Below, one piece after another: positions 24,838 through 37,715 of a DNA stretch of 64,000 nt (position 1 is its first letter; each line of letters starts with the position of its first letter). Made by a program: the position numbers and the translations under genes. Origin of the DNA: Luidia sarsii (lineage: Eukaryota; Echinodermata; Asteroidea; Paxillosida; Luidiidae); NCBI GenBank assembly GCA_949987565.1, contig OX465119.1, forward strand, positions 7,538,694 to 7,602,693. Direction: 5' to 3'. Below the pieces are notes generated by a model that was given only the letters and a program-made list of their open reading frames with translations, was not told the origin of the DNA and did no database searches.

Positions 24838-25690
24838 TTGGATAGCATCTCTCCTTTTATTATTAATTGGTTTGCGGTGACACCGTGTTTATCATCTCTT
24901 TTGAGACTGAGTGTGGCTCTGAAAAGAGCCGGTGACTCAACGTTTCCAGCAGTGTGTACTCTGCTCGTCGTCAGGAGACTGCTGGATTCCAACTATCATC
25001 AGGGGGTTATGTATGATATATGGCTTGGAGGAGCGGTGAAGCATGGAGGATCCTTCCCGCCAAAAGCCGTGGTCGTGACCGTTGAAGTGTGGAGGATCTT
25101 TCCCGCCCAGCCTGACTACTGAAGCACGACGTTAGGTGGGAAATCACTGGGCCGTGTCAGTAGAGGGCTGGGTGCCGTGGTTGACGGACGTCGGAGATGT
25201 AGACCGGTTGGTGGTGTTGTCCTTGTGTATAGAGGACCCATCAGACAGTAGAGGTCGCCAAATGTCACTAATGTAGACACCGATGTCCTGAGGAACGGTG
25301 TTGTTCTTGTAGATCTCGATGGCCTCTCTCACCCGACGGGGATGCCATCTCTCAATGCTGGTAATGAGTTTGGCTCCACTCCACTGGATGACATGATCGT
25401 TATCATGAGAGTGTTTGATGATCCCAGACTTGTCATAATCACCCTTGCGACCATGGGCTTTGTGTTCTTTGAGTCTGGTGGGGAGGTCCCTGCCAGTCTC
25501 TCCGACATACACTTTGCCATAATGTGCAGGGGATCTTGTAGACACCAGGTCTGGAATCAGGATCATGTCTGTCCTTATGGGTCTGGGTGAGGTTCCGGAT
25601 CTTGTTAGGCGCCGTGTGAAAGACCTTGATATAGTACTTGCTGAATGCCCTCTCCTTTTCCACAGCCAAATAGGGGCACATTTAAACCCT
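24838..25690 (-). mobile_element. Decayed Penelope-like element of a second lineage (GIY-YIG part)
   Basis: On the minus strand, 25566-25144 encodes GKVYVGETGRDLPTRLKEH, KSGIIKHSHDNDHVI and RRVREAIEIYKN, the GIY-YIG endonuclease of Penelope-like elements. The upstream GIY part (GVYKIPC) lies in another frame (25681-25439), so a frameshift splits the domain. The RT domain is absent. Downstream, at 24938-24985 minus, is a hammerhead core. The sequence differs clearly from the 14.5-kb copy, so at least two PLE lineages are present. Confidence 0.85.
24938..24985 (-). ncRNA. Hammerhead ribozyme core at PLE 3' end
   Basis: The minus strand contains CTGACGA (24968-24974), a stem-loop with complementary GAGCAG and CTGCTG arms, then GAAACG (24941-24946). 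CUGANGA plus stem II plus GAAA is the hammerhead core. The position downstream of the GIY-YIG frame is where PLEs are known to carry it. The flanking stems I and III were not resolved. Confidence 0.6.
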
Positions 25691-26038
25691 CATTTGTTTC
25701 AAATTAAACACGAAATTGACCATTGGACGGATGTTATCTTAAGCTTCACTTATTCTACAATCAGTTGATTAGACTCCAACGGCCCCTTATTAAAAACAAG
25801 TCGTGTGTCCACACTTTATGATAATGAACCATCTTGGATTGAATGTGTGTGCTGCAACCTGCAGTAATCTACATAAACTACAATGAGTACTTTCGAGCAG
25901 TTTCCTAATGTAAAAACAAGGCGGGAATAGAGTTTGTGTAACATAACGTAACGCCGACGATGATCAAACAATTTGATGTTTAACGAAGCAAGAACCAACG
26001 TCATCTTTACACAAATAACTTCTTTTAGGAACATTTTC

Positions 26039-26150
26039 TGCCTTTGAGAAAAGTGCAGCTAGGATCGAAACGTCGGGCTCTCTACAAATTGTTAGAAATG
26101 CATTTTTGGTCAATACAGCAAGTAGTTTGCAGAATATTTGCATAATTTTC
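26039..26150 (+). mobile_element. Penelope-like terminal fragment with hammerhead-like block
   Basis: GCCTTTGAGAAAAGTGC...GGATCGAAACGTCGGGC is followed by AGTAGTTTGCAGAATATTTG, the same order as at 17051-17160. It is diverged and without coding sequence. Confidence 0.65.
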
Positions 26151-26744
26151 ATGAACACTACTTTGTTTCATTAAACATAATATCGAAAAGTCTGCGTACG
26201 GGGTGTTCATGTTGATTTCAGCATGTCGCCCGCCATTGTTTTGTGCGCTAACCCTCACCCCTCCAAACCATGCGCCGTGACGTCATGATACCGGGGCAGC
26301 CACCAGAGAGCCACTTACTTGCCGAGGGCAGTGTTTGCTGACACCGGAGGCCTCGAGTAAACCGTAGAGACGCGATGGAGTGGACAGAATATCACGCGAT
26401 GGCTAATAGAACACTCTGCATGGTGTAACTTTTAATTTACAGTGCTAAATAGATGGACAAAATAGTCTGGTCAGCAGTTGATATGGTTTTATCAGGGGTT
26501 GGTGATTCATTTGGATAATTCTATTAACTGTTGATATTTTAAGATTGTTGGGGCCAACGCTTGTTTAATGTTGCCACTAGTCTTTGCGCTCTCGTGTTAC
26601 ATGACGAATCCTTTACGATTTCTTGCGAAGGGAAAACCAAATAATCTTTTGCATCGGGAGTTTTGGGTCGACCTTAGTCCATGTTAGTATGAAAGGAGTG
26701 AATAACTGTATCCGCCTACCCAGAATGCTTACAATTATATTAGA

Positions 26745-26930
26745 TCCATTGTGCCATCACGTGACTTATAAGGGGTATTTTTGCATAATCATTGGGTGCA
26801 AAAAAGGAGTGGAAATGAGCAAAGAAGACTTGCATATTGACCACATTCTTCTTTAAACATTTCCATCGCTGCTTTGTGCCAAATGAGATGAAAAAATACC
26901 TTCTATAAGTCACGTGATGGCATGTAAACA
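26745..26930. mobile_element. Small palindromic MITE
   Basis: CCATCACGTGACTTATAAGG (about 26754) is mirrored by CTTCTATAAGTCACGTGATGG (about 26902). Adjacent ATTTTTGCAT and ATGAAAAAAT extend the match. The centre holds GGTGCAAAAAAGG and a partly complementary stretch. Confidence 0.65.
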
Positions 26931-27425
26931 GTGATCGCGCAATGGGCCTTTTGTTCGGTCTCGTACAGTACATTTGCAGAGGATGGAAGCATGTTCACGA
27001 ATGAATTCAATTGAATGCAAGACTGATTTGCATAATTGGAGGATGCGAATTTGCTTCCTGGAGTCTTACGGGACATCAGACGTTGCTGTCAATCCTTGTA
27101 TGCGATGCAAGTTTATCAAATGCGATACCAAATTGTCACGACACATATTTACTTATTTCATATATTATTTGCTTTCACGAATGCTTTCACTATAATGTCA
27201 CGGTCCCATGGGTAGTTGGGTACCATGCCTGATTTTATTTTTCGATTCAGCCTCGCCCTCAAGCTGATGGGGAGTCCTACATGAAATTGTATCAATACTA
27301 ATATTAATTTTAATTTTAATTATCGTCGGTAATTATAATATCATCATAACATTTTCAAATTGGTTACTCTCCAAACTAAACGTTAAATATATAGGCCTAC
27401 AACAAAATAGTTTATAAATTATTTT

Positions 27426-29670
27426 GGTAACAAATTCACCTCATTATTATTTTGGTGATATACAATAATGAAGCAAACTGCTTACTGACTAAAATTACCA
27501 AAATGTAAAGCTTAAAATTTAGTGGGCCTGACGTTTCGATCCTAGCAAGACCTTTCTCAAAGGCAGAGTGACAAGGACAAAACAGATACATGTACACGAA
27601 GGAAGGGGGAAGAGAGTGAATAGGACATGTATGAGAAACAAAGGACAAAGAGTAAAGCTGGTAGGGAGAGATAAAAGGCAAGGGCAAGGAGTAGGGTAGG
27701 GATTAGTGAGAAGAGGGGAAAAGATCAAAATGAGAAGTGTGAAGAAGTGAACACAAAAGAAGGATTATCAGAAAGCTGCATGGTGTTAGTCATTACCCTC
27801 CTGGATGTTGAGACCATGTGGTTGAATAGTCCGAAGACGCATCATCCACATTTTCTCACGGCTAAGACGGACAGCATTACTACGATGACCAAGTGATTCT
27901 ATGCCCAGTACACTCATATCTGATATCGAATGATCAGGGAGATTGAAGTGATACCCAACAGGGGTGTCCATTTTACCGGTTTCGATGGTAGACCTATGGC
28001 CATAGATACATTTTTTGAGGGTGTTTTTGGTCTCGCCAACATACTGAACATTACAAGCTCTACATGAGATGAGATATATGATGTTTGAGGTAGTGCACGT
28101 GATAGAGCCATAGGTCGTGTGGGTAGTTCCAGAAGAATGTCCATTAAAAGAGTCTATTTCCTTGACATGTACCAAATTTAGTGGGAGGTGAAGTGTCCAA
28201 AGGGGAACCTCTGCTCGGACAATTAAGTCAAGCAGGTTACGGGGGCGCCTGAAAGCCAAAACAGGCGAATTTGGAATGGCATCAGCCAGACGATCTGAAT
28301 TGTGGAGAATATGGTGGTTTTCCTTAGTTATCTTCCTGAGAGGAGGAAGAGAAGGGTGATAGGAAGTAACTAAGGGTACCTTGGGATTGTCCTTGGGACC
28401 TGGTGGCTTTTATTTGAGTGCCGAACTTCTGGGATGGAATAGACTTTAGCAATGGAGTTCTTCACTTGGCGAGAACTATAGCCTCTAGCAACCAAGTTAC
28501 TGGCCAATACACGTGTTTGGCGGCGAAAGTCAGACTCATTGGAACATATGCGCCTCAATCTGAGGGCCTGGCTGTAAGCTATACCAGTCTTACAGTGTCT
28601 GGGGTGACAACTGGAGGCATGGAGATATTGATGAATTTCGGTGGGCTTAGAATACAAGTCAGTAGTAAGTGTGTCGAGGTCTTTCCGGACGGTGACATCC
28701 AGAAAGTGGGTCTGCTGGAGAGAGTGTTCCCATGTGAATTTGATAGTGCTGTGGAAGGAATTGATGTGGAGCCATGGCAGTGCCCATGGCAGTGCCCATG
28801 GCAGTGCCATGCACTTAAAGATAGTGCTTGCCAAAAAAGGAGAAATTATTCTTGGCCAGCACTTGCCTCATGAGGGTGGTTAGGTCAGAGATGGGGGGAG
28901 AAGACTGTTTTCCTTTGGCCAGGGCTGAGGAGCAAGCTTGAATGCCTTCTTCCTGGGGGATGTTAGTGTATAGAGAGGAAACGTCAAAGGTACCAATTAT
29001 AGTAGTGGTTGGAATTTGATCCTTGACACTTTCCAACTTTCGCAGAAAGTGTCATGGATGTAGGAGGGGATTTGGGGAACCAAGGGTCTGAGAAAAGAGT
29101 CAAAGAAAAGAGATATGTGTTCCGTAGGTGAACCATTCCCAGAGATGATGGGTCTGCCTGGGTTGTTGGCCTTGTGAATATTCGGGAGAAGGTAGAGTCT
29201 GGCAGTCTACAATTGATTGGTGATAGAAATGTGTGAGCTTTCTTGCTCAGTTGATCACGTGATCGCATGTCATCCAAAACTTCCTGAATTTGCTCTGAAA
29301 AATTGCCAGTGGGGTTAGAGTCCAGACAATTATAGTGCTGGGGATTGTTTAGTTGGCGATTGGCTTCATTCATCCAGGAGGGTATTGACTAATACCATGC
29401 AGCTTTCTGATAATCCTTCTTTTGTGTTTACTTATTCACGCTTCTCTCTTTGATCTTTCCCCTCTTCTCACTAATCCCTATCCTACTCCTTGTCCTTCCC
29501 TTTGATCTCACCCTACCAGCTTTACTCTTTGTTCTTTGTTTCTCATCCGTGTCCTATTCACTCTCTTCCCCCTTCCTTCGTGTACATGTATCTGTGTTGT
29601 CCTTGTCACTCTGCCTTTGAGAAAGGTCCTGCTAGGATCGAAACGTCAGGCCCACTAAATTTTAAGATCA
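27426..29670 (-). mobile_element. Penelope-like element, internally deleted, with an inverted second tail
   Basis: The minus strand holds, 5' to 3', RT pieces (29373-28984 and 29036-28815, with SLYTNIPQEEGI), then TDLYSKPTEIHQYLH (28834-28370) and an intact GIY-YIG end (28259-27786: LISCRACNVQYVGETKNTLKK to the stop). The catalytic YIDD stretch is missing and three GTGCCCATGGCA-type repeats (28773-28810) sit at the deletion. The terminal tail with hammerhead-like motif occurs at both ends in opposite orientation (27526-27570 minus; 29611-29657 plus). It is closely related to the copy at 14536-17165. Confidence 0.9.
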
Positions 29671-29811
29671 TTATTATTTCGTTCAATGAGTACCATTATC
29701 TTCTATAAAACCCTCTTTATAAATTCCTAAATCTAGTTTGAGCTTCCACACAGTTTTCAAATCCTGCAAATAGTAAGGGTATCCGGAGTACTATTCATCG
29801 ATAACTAACAA

Positions 29812-32800
29812 CTAAAATGTGGTTAAATTATATCCGAATATCATAGCATCAATTTCGTACCTCTTCTTCAGAGACGCTAATTCAGAATTACTCAGCAAAG
29901 ATAAGTAAGGCTTCCACACTGCCGCTAGGGAGGAATTCGTTGGATTGGTCGCATTTGGAAGGTTAACTTTGTGGTCGAGATTTGTATCTCTTAAAATAAT
30001 TGACGAATCTCTTAATAACCTCTCGAATTCCCCAACGTAAGTGTAGTTGATCAGACAGGGATGGCACATTCTGTACATCTCATTCCAGTGTTCGGTGATG
30101 TCTGAAATTCCAAATACGTTCCTCGGGTCGCTTACATATCGCACGAAATTGGTAAAGCCTATCTTTGGAAGCTTCTTGTGGTCAAGCTTAATCTCGGAGG
30201 TGTTGACAATGGATTTTATCAGGAAATTTAGATTTTGGTTACTCTCTTTTTCTAATTTGTTTCGAAAGCTCGAAACGATTCGCTTAAGTGGATGCCTGGC
30301 GAACATAAAGGTGGTGTATTCCTTTAATTTGTGTCTCACGTCGGCGAGGGGGAGATCAGACAGACTGGGTATATACGTGAAGTGCGCCTTCATGTGCGAG
30401 ATCTCGTTCACACTTTCAAACTCGTCATTCAACACGAGAAATATTCGCTTCCAGCTTGTGCAACCAACTTTAGGTAGGTAGCAGTATATCATCTTATGTT
30501 TGTCTGATACAAGTAAGTGGGTCAGTTTTTTCACCACACCTGAGTTCAGTTCGTACTGCAAGTCGGGCACCGACTGATTCAGTAACAGCTTACACGATTG
30601 ATGGATGCGCTGTTTATGAAGTTCTTGCTCTCTCTTCCAGTCCTGATGATTTGTCTGAACATAAAAAAATAACTAATCAATGATTATAATGTAGTTCAGA
30701 CGACATAACATTTGTTATGAGCCATTTTCAATAATGTCCATGTCAAGTAAAATACTTAGTTGATATATAGGGACCTACATTTAAGATTAGCCTGTATTTT
30801 TTTCGGCAGGTAATCGGGCAAAGCACTGAGCATACACATTTGGTAGGGCAAACCCTTTGATATAGAGAGTTCCGAACTGTTATCGTTGTTGATTATTTAT
30901 TCATAAGGGCTTGTACCCATTTGCATGTTTGTCCAAAAGCTGAGATTCTTCGTGACAATGACCAATATAGACTAATTATGGCAGTGGTCACTTGTTGGAC
31001 GGTCATGCTAGTCTCATCTGCTGGCTAAGTTAGAAGCTCTTGTCTTTTTTGCTTTGCAGTCACCAATTTGAATTGAACAGTGACGGGATCTAATCAAACC
31101 TGTGCTGAAAAGTATACGTGCTCAGAATGCAACAGTGCCAATAACCAGGCCCCTGTTCAGGGAAATTCATGTAAAGACAAATTAATGAAATAGCTTAAAC
31201 TTTGTCAAAATTGTGGCTATAGGTCCTACAGTTGCCTAGCTGGTATTTGCTTCGCTATCTTTTTTTGCGCGTGAACATTCAACTACAAGAAAGAAGGTTT
31301 TTTCTGTCATTCTTCTGATTCCAAAATGTGTGCGTGGGGGATGATATGATCAAAATTGGTGTTTGAATATAATTCTACTAGCACTGAAGGGATTATGCCC
31401 AGTTTCCTTATCGGACTGCAAAACTACCGCTAAACATGCGAAGCGTCCTTTTTTACAGCGCACCTTAAATATTTCTTGCGTCAATAACGATTGTAATTCT
31501 ATGAATGTACACGTGTATGAAGCTTTGGCCTAGGACGTGGAAATAGCATTGCATGCTCAGTGCTTTGCCCGATTGTCTGTCTGAAGAAAGTACTGATACA
31601 CAGCATGGACCACCTCGGTGGTCAAGCACTTAATTAAGACGTCTGCACTACAAAGCAGGAGTCGCGGACTCAACAAATAACAAGGCAATTTGCATGCAAT
31701 TCAATTGCTAGCAATTTCGTCGCTAGCAATTTTTATCGAAGCAACGTCTATGTCACACGCAGCAATTCGACCACAACGCGCGCACGCACTTTGTCATACA
31801 CTCTTTTCTCTTTATTTTCTCTACCTGAGTTCCCGATTTTGTACCGAATTTCGCCAATTTGATTGGGGTTTCATTGGACATCGCCTGAAAAAAGTTGCCT
31901 GGGTGTAGGTTGCTTCGACGTTGCCGGTGAGTTGCCTGCATGCAAGTTGCCCGTGCATTGCATGGTATGTCACACGGGCCGATTTTTAAGCGATCCCGTT
32001 GCTGGCAACTTTTGTCGCCTGGAAATCGCCTCACGTGACATAGGCTTGAGTGTGACAGGCAATTATGAGATGGTGAAGCATCAACATCAGTTGAAATGTC
32101 TATAAGATGGAATGTATACCATGTAACCAAGCGAACTAACTAAGTATTTCTATATTCGTTTCTACATTATATTCCACATATTTGTTTCTTTTCTGTGTAA
32201 AAGGAAATATTTCAGAATTGGGACATACACTGGTTTGATTTTGACCATTTTTATATCGTTTAATACTATTGCATATTCATGTTGCTGCACTTTATCGTCA
32301 TTCGTCAAGTGTTTTAGACAAAGTGACCTTCATCCATTCTCATGGGTCAATATAAATGCATACTGGTTATTACTTACCTCGGCGGGTTGAAACTGGGATT
32401 CGCGTTTTGGTTCCGTGTATCTGTTTACCTTCTGGATATAGTGAAGTTCTGTAAAAAACACATTACGGTGACAAATCTTTACTTACCGCACACGAGAGCT
32501 ATCTGCTGAGGAAAAAGTCTCTCGAGGTCGTTAGCTCAGCACGAAGCTCTCGTGTGCGCTGAACTTTTGGTGAGATTTCTGCCTCAAGAGGCCGTGAGAC
32601 CAATATCTATCCTGTTTGATTTGTTTCGCCTCTCGTGGATGAAAAATCAAAGGGCTAGTATAGTCTGGCCGCAGGTTAGGCCTAGGGCCTATACCGAAAA
32701 CGGTTATGGCCGGTGAACAATGTAACGTAAAATAGCTGTTCAAGTTGCTCTCCCATTGCCTCGAGGCATGTTAGCGCTGATCCCGAAAATCGGGATAATG

Positions 32801-33640
32801 CACATGATAAATTCAAGGATAGTTGGGCCACAAATCGACAAGTTAAGGCCCTATACATCCTGTAGAATATATTCGGTTACAATTTCCATTGGCACCGCCA
32901 TTTTGGAAACCATCTTCCTGAACAGTGCGCTGGCCAGTTGTAATTTTTGTTTGTGCTTAGCACGTCGTTCAAGTCGCCGCACACGATGTGTTTTCATCCA
33001 CGCGAGGCGAAAAAAATCAAACGGGATAGATTTTAGTCTCACGGCCTCTTGAGGCAGAAATCTCAGCAAAGGTTCAGCGCACACGGGAGCTACGTGCTGA
33101 GCTAACCTCCTCGAAAGACATGCTGCTCAGAGTTTTAGTGCTTGTTTGCGTTTATCAATAATGAAATATTGTAATTTGGGGAAATTGTAAAACTGGCCGA
33201 CTGCTTTACGAGGATTCGTTATTTTCACGTCAAGAAGATATTTTGCATATTTATTTATATTTACGTATTAATTTGTATTTGAATTAAGTGTAACATTGAC
33301 TCATCACGTGACTTGAATATGACAATATTATAAGTCTATTTCTATACCTGTGGTAATACGAAAATAGCGAAGGACGAATAAAAACAGGGCGGTAACATTT
33401 GTGCTTCTTTTCTTCCAAAGGCTATAGCAATCCTTGTATGGTAAGTTTTGTTTTCTTTAAACTCTCGATTTGTTTCATGTTGCGCGTAATACATGCACGT
33501 TAGTCAGTTGACCACTTATTCCTACCTTCAATTGTATTATGCTGATGTCCTTTCCATATCTTATATGCAATTATATTCAGTATGCACGCGATGAACACTG
33601 TGACCGATGCAAGTTTAAGGACCTTTCTTACCGGCTTCAT
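29812..33640 (-). CDS. Carbohydrate sulfotransferase (CHST8-14-like family), 3 exons
   Basis: Exons 33640-33526, 32448-32378 and 30654-29812 join in frame (phases 1 and 0) with GT-AG borders and give 342 residues, normal for this family. The start ATG lies in a good context (CCACCATGA). Residues 11-27 form the signal anchor of a type II Golgi protein (LASVTVFIACILNIIAY). The catalytic domain has the 5'-phosphosulfate loop LPKVGCTSWKR and the 3'-phosphate site FARHPLKRIVSSFR. The end has YTYVGEFERL and HWNEMYRMC. Known family role: transfer of sulfate from PAPS to GalNAc, GlcA or related sugars of glycans in the Golgi. The exact acceptor cannot be told. A Penelope copy ends 140 bp beyond the stop codon. 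Confidence 0.92.
31685..32075. repeat. Possible interspersed element in sulfotransferase intron 2
   Basis: GCAATTTCGTCGCTAGCAATTTTTATCGAAGCAACG...TATGTCAC near the left edge is loosely mirrored by ACGTGACATAGG and GCGACAAAAGTTGCC-type text near 32000-32045. The match is weak, and the boundaries and family are unknown. Confidence 0.3.
32505..33125. mobile_element. MITE with about 130-bp terminal inverted repeats in sulfotransferase intron 1
   Basis: GTTAGCTCAGCACGAAGCTC...GTGCGCTGAAC...CCTCAAGAGGCCGTGAGAC at the left is mirrored at 32997-33125 (GTCTCACGGCCTCTTGAGG...GTTCAGCGCACAC). The arms are about 85-90 percent alike by eye. The centre is unique and non-coding. Confidence 0.8.
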
Positions 33641-35309
33641 GGTGGGGAGGTCTGAACTGACCTAAATGTTGGAATGAATGAGGAAAGGATAACAAGAATC
33701 ACGTCCACTTTCCTGCTCAATCAGCCAACAAAACCTTTCAGAAAATGGCCTATAGTTAGTACTCGGTAATGCTATAGGCATAAAACAGTAGGTATAAAAC
33801 AGCCGTAGAATGTGTGTTAGGTTTACGAATTTTCATCAGATTTTTCATTTCATCCGATTCTGAAAAGCATCCGAAACGTTTGACCCTCTTCGGGCTGGGT
33901 TTTGCCGAGCACCCGAACCTTTATTTGTCTCGGTACCGATAGTCTTAGGTCAAGACTTCGGGAAGTCTTTCTTACATATATTAGGTTTTTGGAAATGCAT
34001 CCGGGTCGTAAAAAATATGTTCGATATTTGAAAACATTAATTAGGTTTAAAAACATGTTAGCTTCTGAAAAATACATCCGATTCCATGTAATGTGTTCCA
34101 ATCTTTTTGACCCGATTTCTGCTTCGTAAATGCGCCCTTTTTTGAACGGATAATCTCTTGACAAAAGCCACAACGATGTCCGAATTGTGCCAGGTTTTAC
34201 TCTCTTGTACCCATAGTATACCCTTATCGATTTATTTCACAAAAAATATATTCTTCCGATTGTTTTAGCGAGATTTGAAAATGATGCATTGTTAAAAAAA
34301 CTTCGTATGGCGGTCATCGGCGCTGAAACCCCCGGCGCGAAATGGTTAAGACGAGAGTGTTTGGAATGGTGTCACACAGACGTCCGATTGTGCCACGTTT
34401 GCCTGTCTTGCACAATGTGTACCCCCGGTACTCTCATAGACTTATTTCACAGTCATTGCACATTGATAAAAAAAAAAAATTGACGCTGAACATTACATCG
34501 AGTAGGACAAACCCTTGATGAAGAGGTTTCAAATTCACGTAACTATATACAGACGAACAACATTGATTCTAACTCACCACGGAATGCCACAGCTTCACTT
34601 CAGCTATCGTGCTTTGTAAAGATGATAATTATGAATGAATGAAGTAAAATTTCGCGAGTGCTTGACGAATAGATCAAACGCAGCATCAGCCTTCACTTCA
34701 CGCAGCATCAGCCATGTGCGTTCTGCATATCCTCACCAATGTACGTACCACAGGCAGCCACTGTAAGCAATCAATATGGCCCGTAGCGTGCTGGCCTTGT
34801 CACCACATGTCACATATTAGTTTTATTATAACGCAGCACAGAGAGTCAATGTTTAATTAAGTGCATAGAAAGCGAACAAATCAACAGGTGTAGGTCTACA
34901 TGCTGTAATTTAACTGCCATTTGCAAATTGTAGAAATTCTACATAATAATTCAACGTTTACAATTAGCCTATGCTTATGAAACGAGAATGAATAAAATGG
35001 CAATAATGATCAGAAAAACGACAAAACTAAAGTAAAGCCTCCAACAATTCTCGATTTCAATCAACTCAGTTCAGTTTTATTTGCATGTTAACAAAACTGG
35101 CATTTTCTTGCCTTAAATTCGTGGGGTTTATTTCAAGAAAATGTACATAATTCATTTTGCACCAAGACGCGTTTAAGGCTGTGATTATGTTTTTGATAAT
35201 CGTCCGTTTTATTTTTTTTCCACGAAGAAATGGTGTTCTTTCAAAACCGTCTTGGGTTACATGGACTTTTTTGCCGGAATGTGGGCCAATGTTGATCTTC
35301 GTATGTACA
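33641..35309. other. Sulfotransferase upstream/intergenic region, no gene seen
   Basis: It should hold the sulfotransferase promoter; no convincing TATA box was found. A diverged direct duplication (about 34165-34240 and 34365-34455) shares CCGATTGTGCCA-like text and a TTATTTCACA end. Nothing else is supported. Confidence 0.45.
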
Positions 35310-35314
35310 GTACC

Positions 35315-35599
35315 AGTAGTATACACAATGGGGGTTCTGGACCACTTTTTCTAAAACCCTTTTTAAGCCCATTTATAATCAAATGAAGCCTTACAACACC
35401 CACGTTGTCCACCGTCCTATATGCAAATATGTGTTAACTGAGCGAGTTCTAGAATTACATCAGAATTGGGGTGCGAGCAGATGTACGTCAGATTACTTTT
35501 CATGTAGAAATAGATTTTCATAAATAATTGCGTAAATGTTGATGTAGGCGATACCGAGCCGAGGAAAAAATGAGCCGGACCCGCCCACCCCCTGGCGGG
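35315..35599 (+). repeat. Left terminal inverted repeat of the virus-like element
   Basis: It matches the reverse complement of 44359-44643 with few differences. It includes the start codon (35570) and first ten codons of the Cys-rich gene, so its promoter must be within the TIR. The target-duplication copy GTACC precedes it. Confidence 0.92.
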
Positions 35600-36454
35600 T
35601 CCACGGAATATAGATATTTCCTATTAGACAAATGTGTAGTCCACTTATACAAGATGAAGGGAACTGATACCTGCAAGTGGCTCCTTTACGGGAAGTATAA
35701 TACCTGCAACCGATCGTGTTTGAAAGATTACTGTTATCTTCATCTTCTACGATTTATACAAGGTGGTAAAGGTTGCACACCCTGCGAAGTTTGCGGTCGA
35801 GGCCACAGGAATTTTGTTGGGCTTTGCGTTAACTGCGGCTACCACTACCAGAAGGTATGGGCGGCCATTGGGGCAAAAAAGACAACCGTCAAATTAAAGC
35901 TTAACCGTCGAACTCAAGGACAACGCCAGAAAGTAAAAGGACAACGCCAGAAAGTAAAAGGACAACGGCAAAATAAAAGACAACGGCCAAATAAAAGACA
36001 ACGGCAAAATAAAAGTCAACGGCAAAATAAAAGACAACGGCAAGATAAAGGACAACGGCCAAATAAAAGACAACGGCCAAATAAAAGACAATGGCAAAAT
36101 AAAAGACAACGGCAAAATAAGGGACGACGCCAAAATAAAAGACTCTCCCCAAATAAAGACAGAAGGTGCTGTTCACGACGTGGCAAAATTGTTAAAGACA
36201 GCGCGCCAAAATGAAAGACGACTCGCGACGCCATAAAGACGACGCCAAAATAAAAGACGACGCGCGCCATAAAGACAACGCCAAAATAAAAGACTCTCCC
36301 GAAATAAAGACAGAGGGCGCTGTGTACTATTGGAAGCTTAATTAATATTCATGAGGGTCTACGCTCCTGGGACGGGTAATAAGGTCACAAGTGGGGCTGC
36401 GGTACACACTGCATGCATTGCACATGTGTACCGTAATGCAAGGAAAGAGATGTG

Positions 36455-36735
36455 AACCTACAATATTATTGTACTGTACATGTACATTGTACTGTACAAA
36501 TGTACAAATGTACAAATGTACATGTACAGTACATGGTGTACGTACAATGTACATGTACATGTACCGTACATATACTGTACGGTACATGTACATGTACTGT
36601 ATAGTACACTGTACATTGTACAGTGTACTGTACATTGTACATGTACTGTACATGTACATTGTACATGTAAATGTACATGTACATGTACATTGTACATGTA
36701 AATGTACATGTACAGTATGTACAGTATGTACCTGC
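36455..36735. repeat. GTACAT palindromic microsatellite block 1
   Basis: Dense GTACAT/GTAC words, self-complementary on both strands. All overlapping Met-Tyr, Val-His and Cys-Thr frames are artefacts. Confidence 0.9.
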
Positions 36736-36773
36736 ATATGACTTGCACTCGATCGGTGTATCGTCCGCAAATT

Positions 36774-37440
36774 GATTTCACGATTTCATGACGGTAATCT
36801 GCTTTCATTGCGTCCTATTCTTTTTTCCCCACGTACGTGTCCGTGTGCTTTGACGGCGGCCCGCGAACTTATCCGAAAACCCTTTCCTCGGTTCACAGTC
36901 TTATCGGTCACGGTGTTGAAACCATTGCGGTGTTGTGAAATTCAGAGTGTGTTCAGAGCGGCTCCGAAAAAAGCCTGTTTTCAGGTCCAGCAAACGGGCC
37001 ACTCGATCCGCGATGTAGGTCTAGCTTCATGATGCTGTACATCTGCTCCGCCGCACATACAAATTTCATGAGTCATCGCGCGGTGACCACCAAGACAGCT
37101 CTTTATTCAGCCTGAACCTCGATCGGCAACGGAAAGTAAATACCTAGTGTAGCCCAGTTAGAAATGTTGGCGAAACATCGAAAACCCCACAAAACAATAA
37201 TTATGTCCCGGGTAATTTGATTAAGTGCAACACACAAGAAAGTCCATTGAAAACTGACTACACTGTATATAGAACATTTGACTAGCAAGTAGAAAGTTCG
37301 ACTAGAAGGTTTGACTAGAAAGTTTGACTTGAAGTTTTTAATACACTTCGCTAAACTTCAGCTAATATTTGGCTATATTAGCCGATAATTGTAAAAGTAC
37401 GGTGAGCTTGACATATCCCTCTAGCTGACGTTCCAGCTAG
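36774..37440. other. Unique centre of the foldback element, no gene seen
   Basis: Non-repetitive sequence between the two GTACAT blocks. The 86-aa frame at 36772-37032 has no motif. Short AGAAAGTTTGACTAGAAGG-type repeats occur near 37285-37335. Confidence 0.45.
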
Positions 37441-37454
37441 TATAATCATAATAA

Positions 37455-37715
37455 TTATGTACATGTACATGTACATGTACATGCCTATACATGTACATGT
37501 AGATTGTGTGTACATACTCCACATGTACATGTATAGTACATGTACACGTGTCATGTATGTACCACGGACGTATATAAAAATATGCGTCCATGGTATGTAC
37601 AGTGTACATGTACAATGTACAGGACATGTACATGTACATGTACATTTGTACATGTACAGTGTACATGTACATTTTTTTGTACATGTACATGTACATGTAC
37701 TGTACATGTACAGTA
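37455..37715. repeat. GTACAT palindromic microsatellite block 2
   Basis: Second GTACAT-rich block, next to the right arm of the foldback element, in mirror position to block 1. Confidence 0.9.

Larger units (their letters stand above)
25691..27425. other. Intergenic sequence with small repeats, no gene seen
   Basis: Contains a Penelope tail (26039-26150) and a small palindromic element (26745-26930). No supported coding region. Confidence 0.45.

Noticed and set aside
24838..25122. 94-aa plus-strand frame
   Set aside because: It lies antisense to the tail and hammerhead region of a decayed Penelope-like element.
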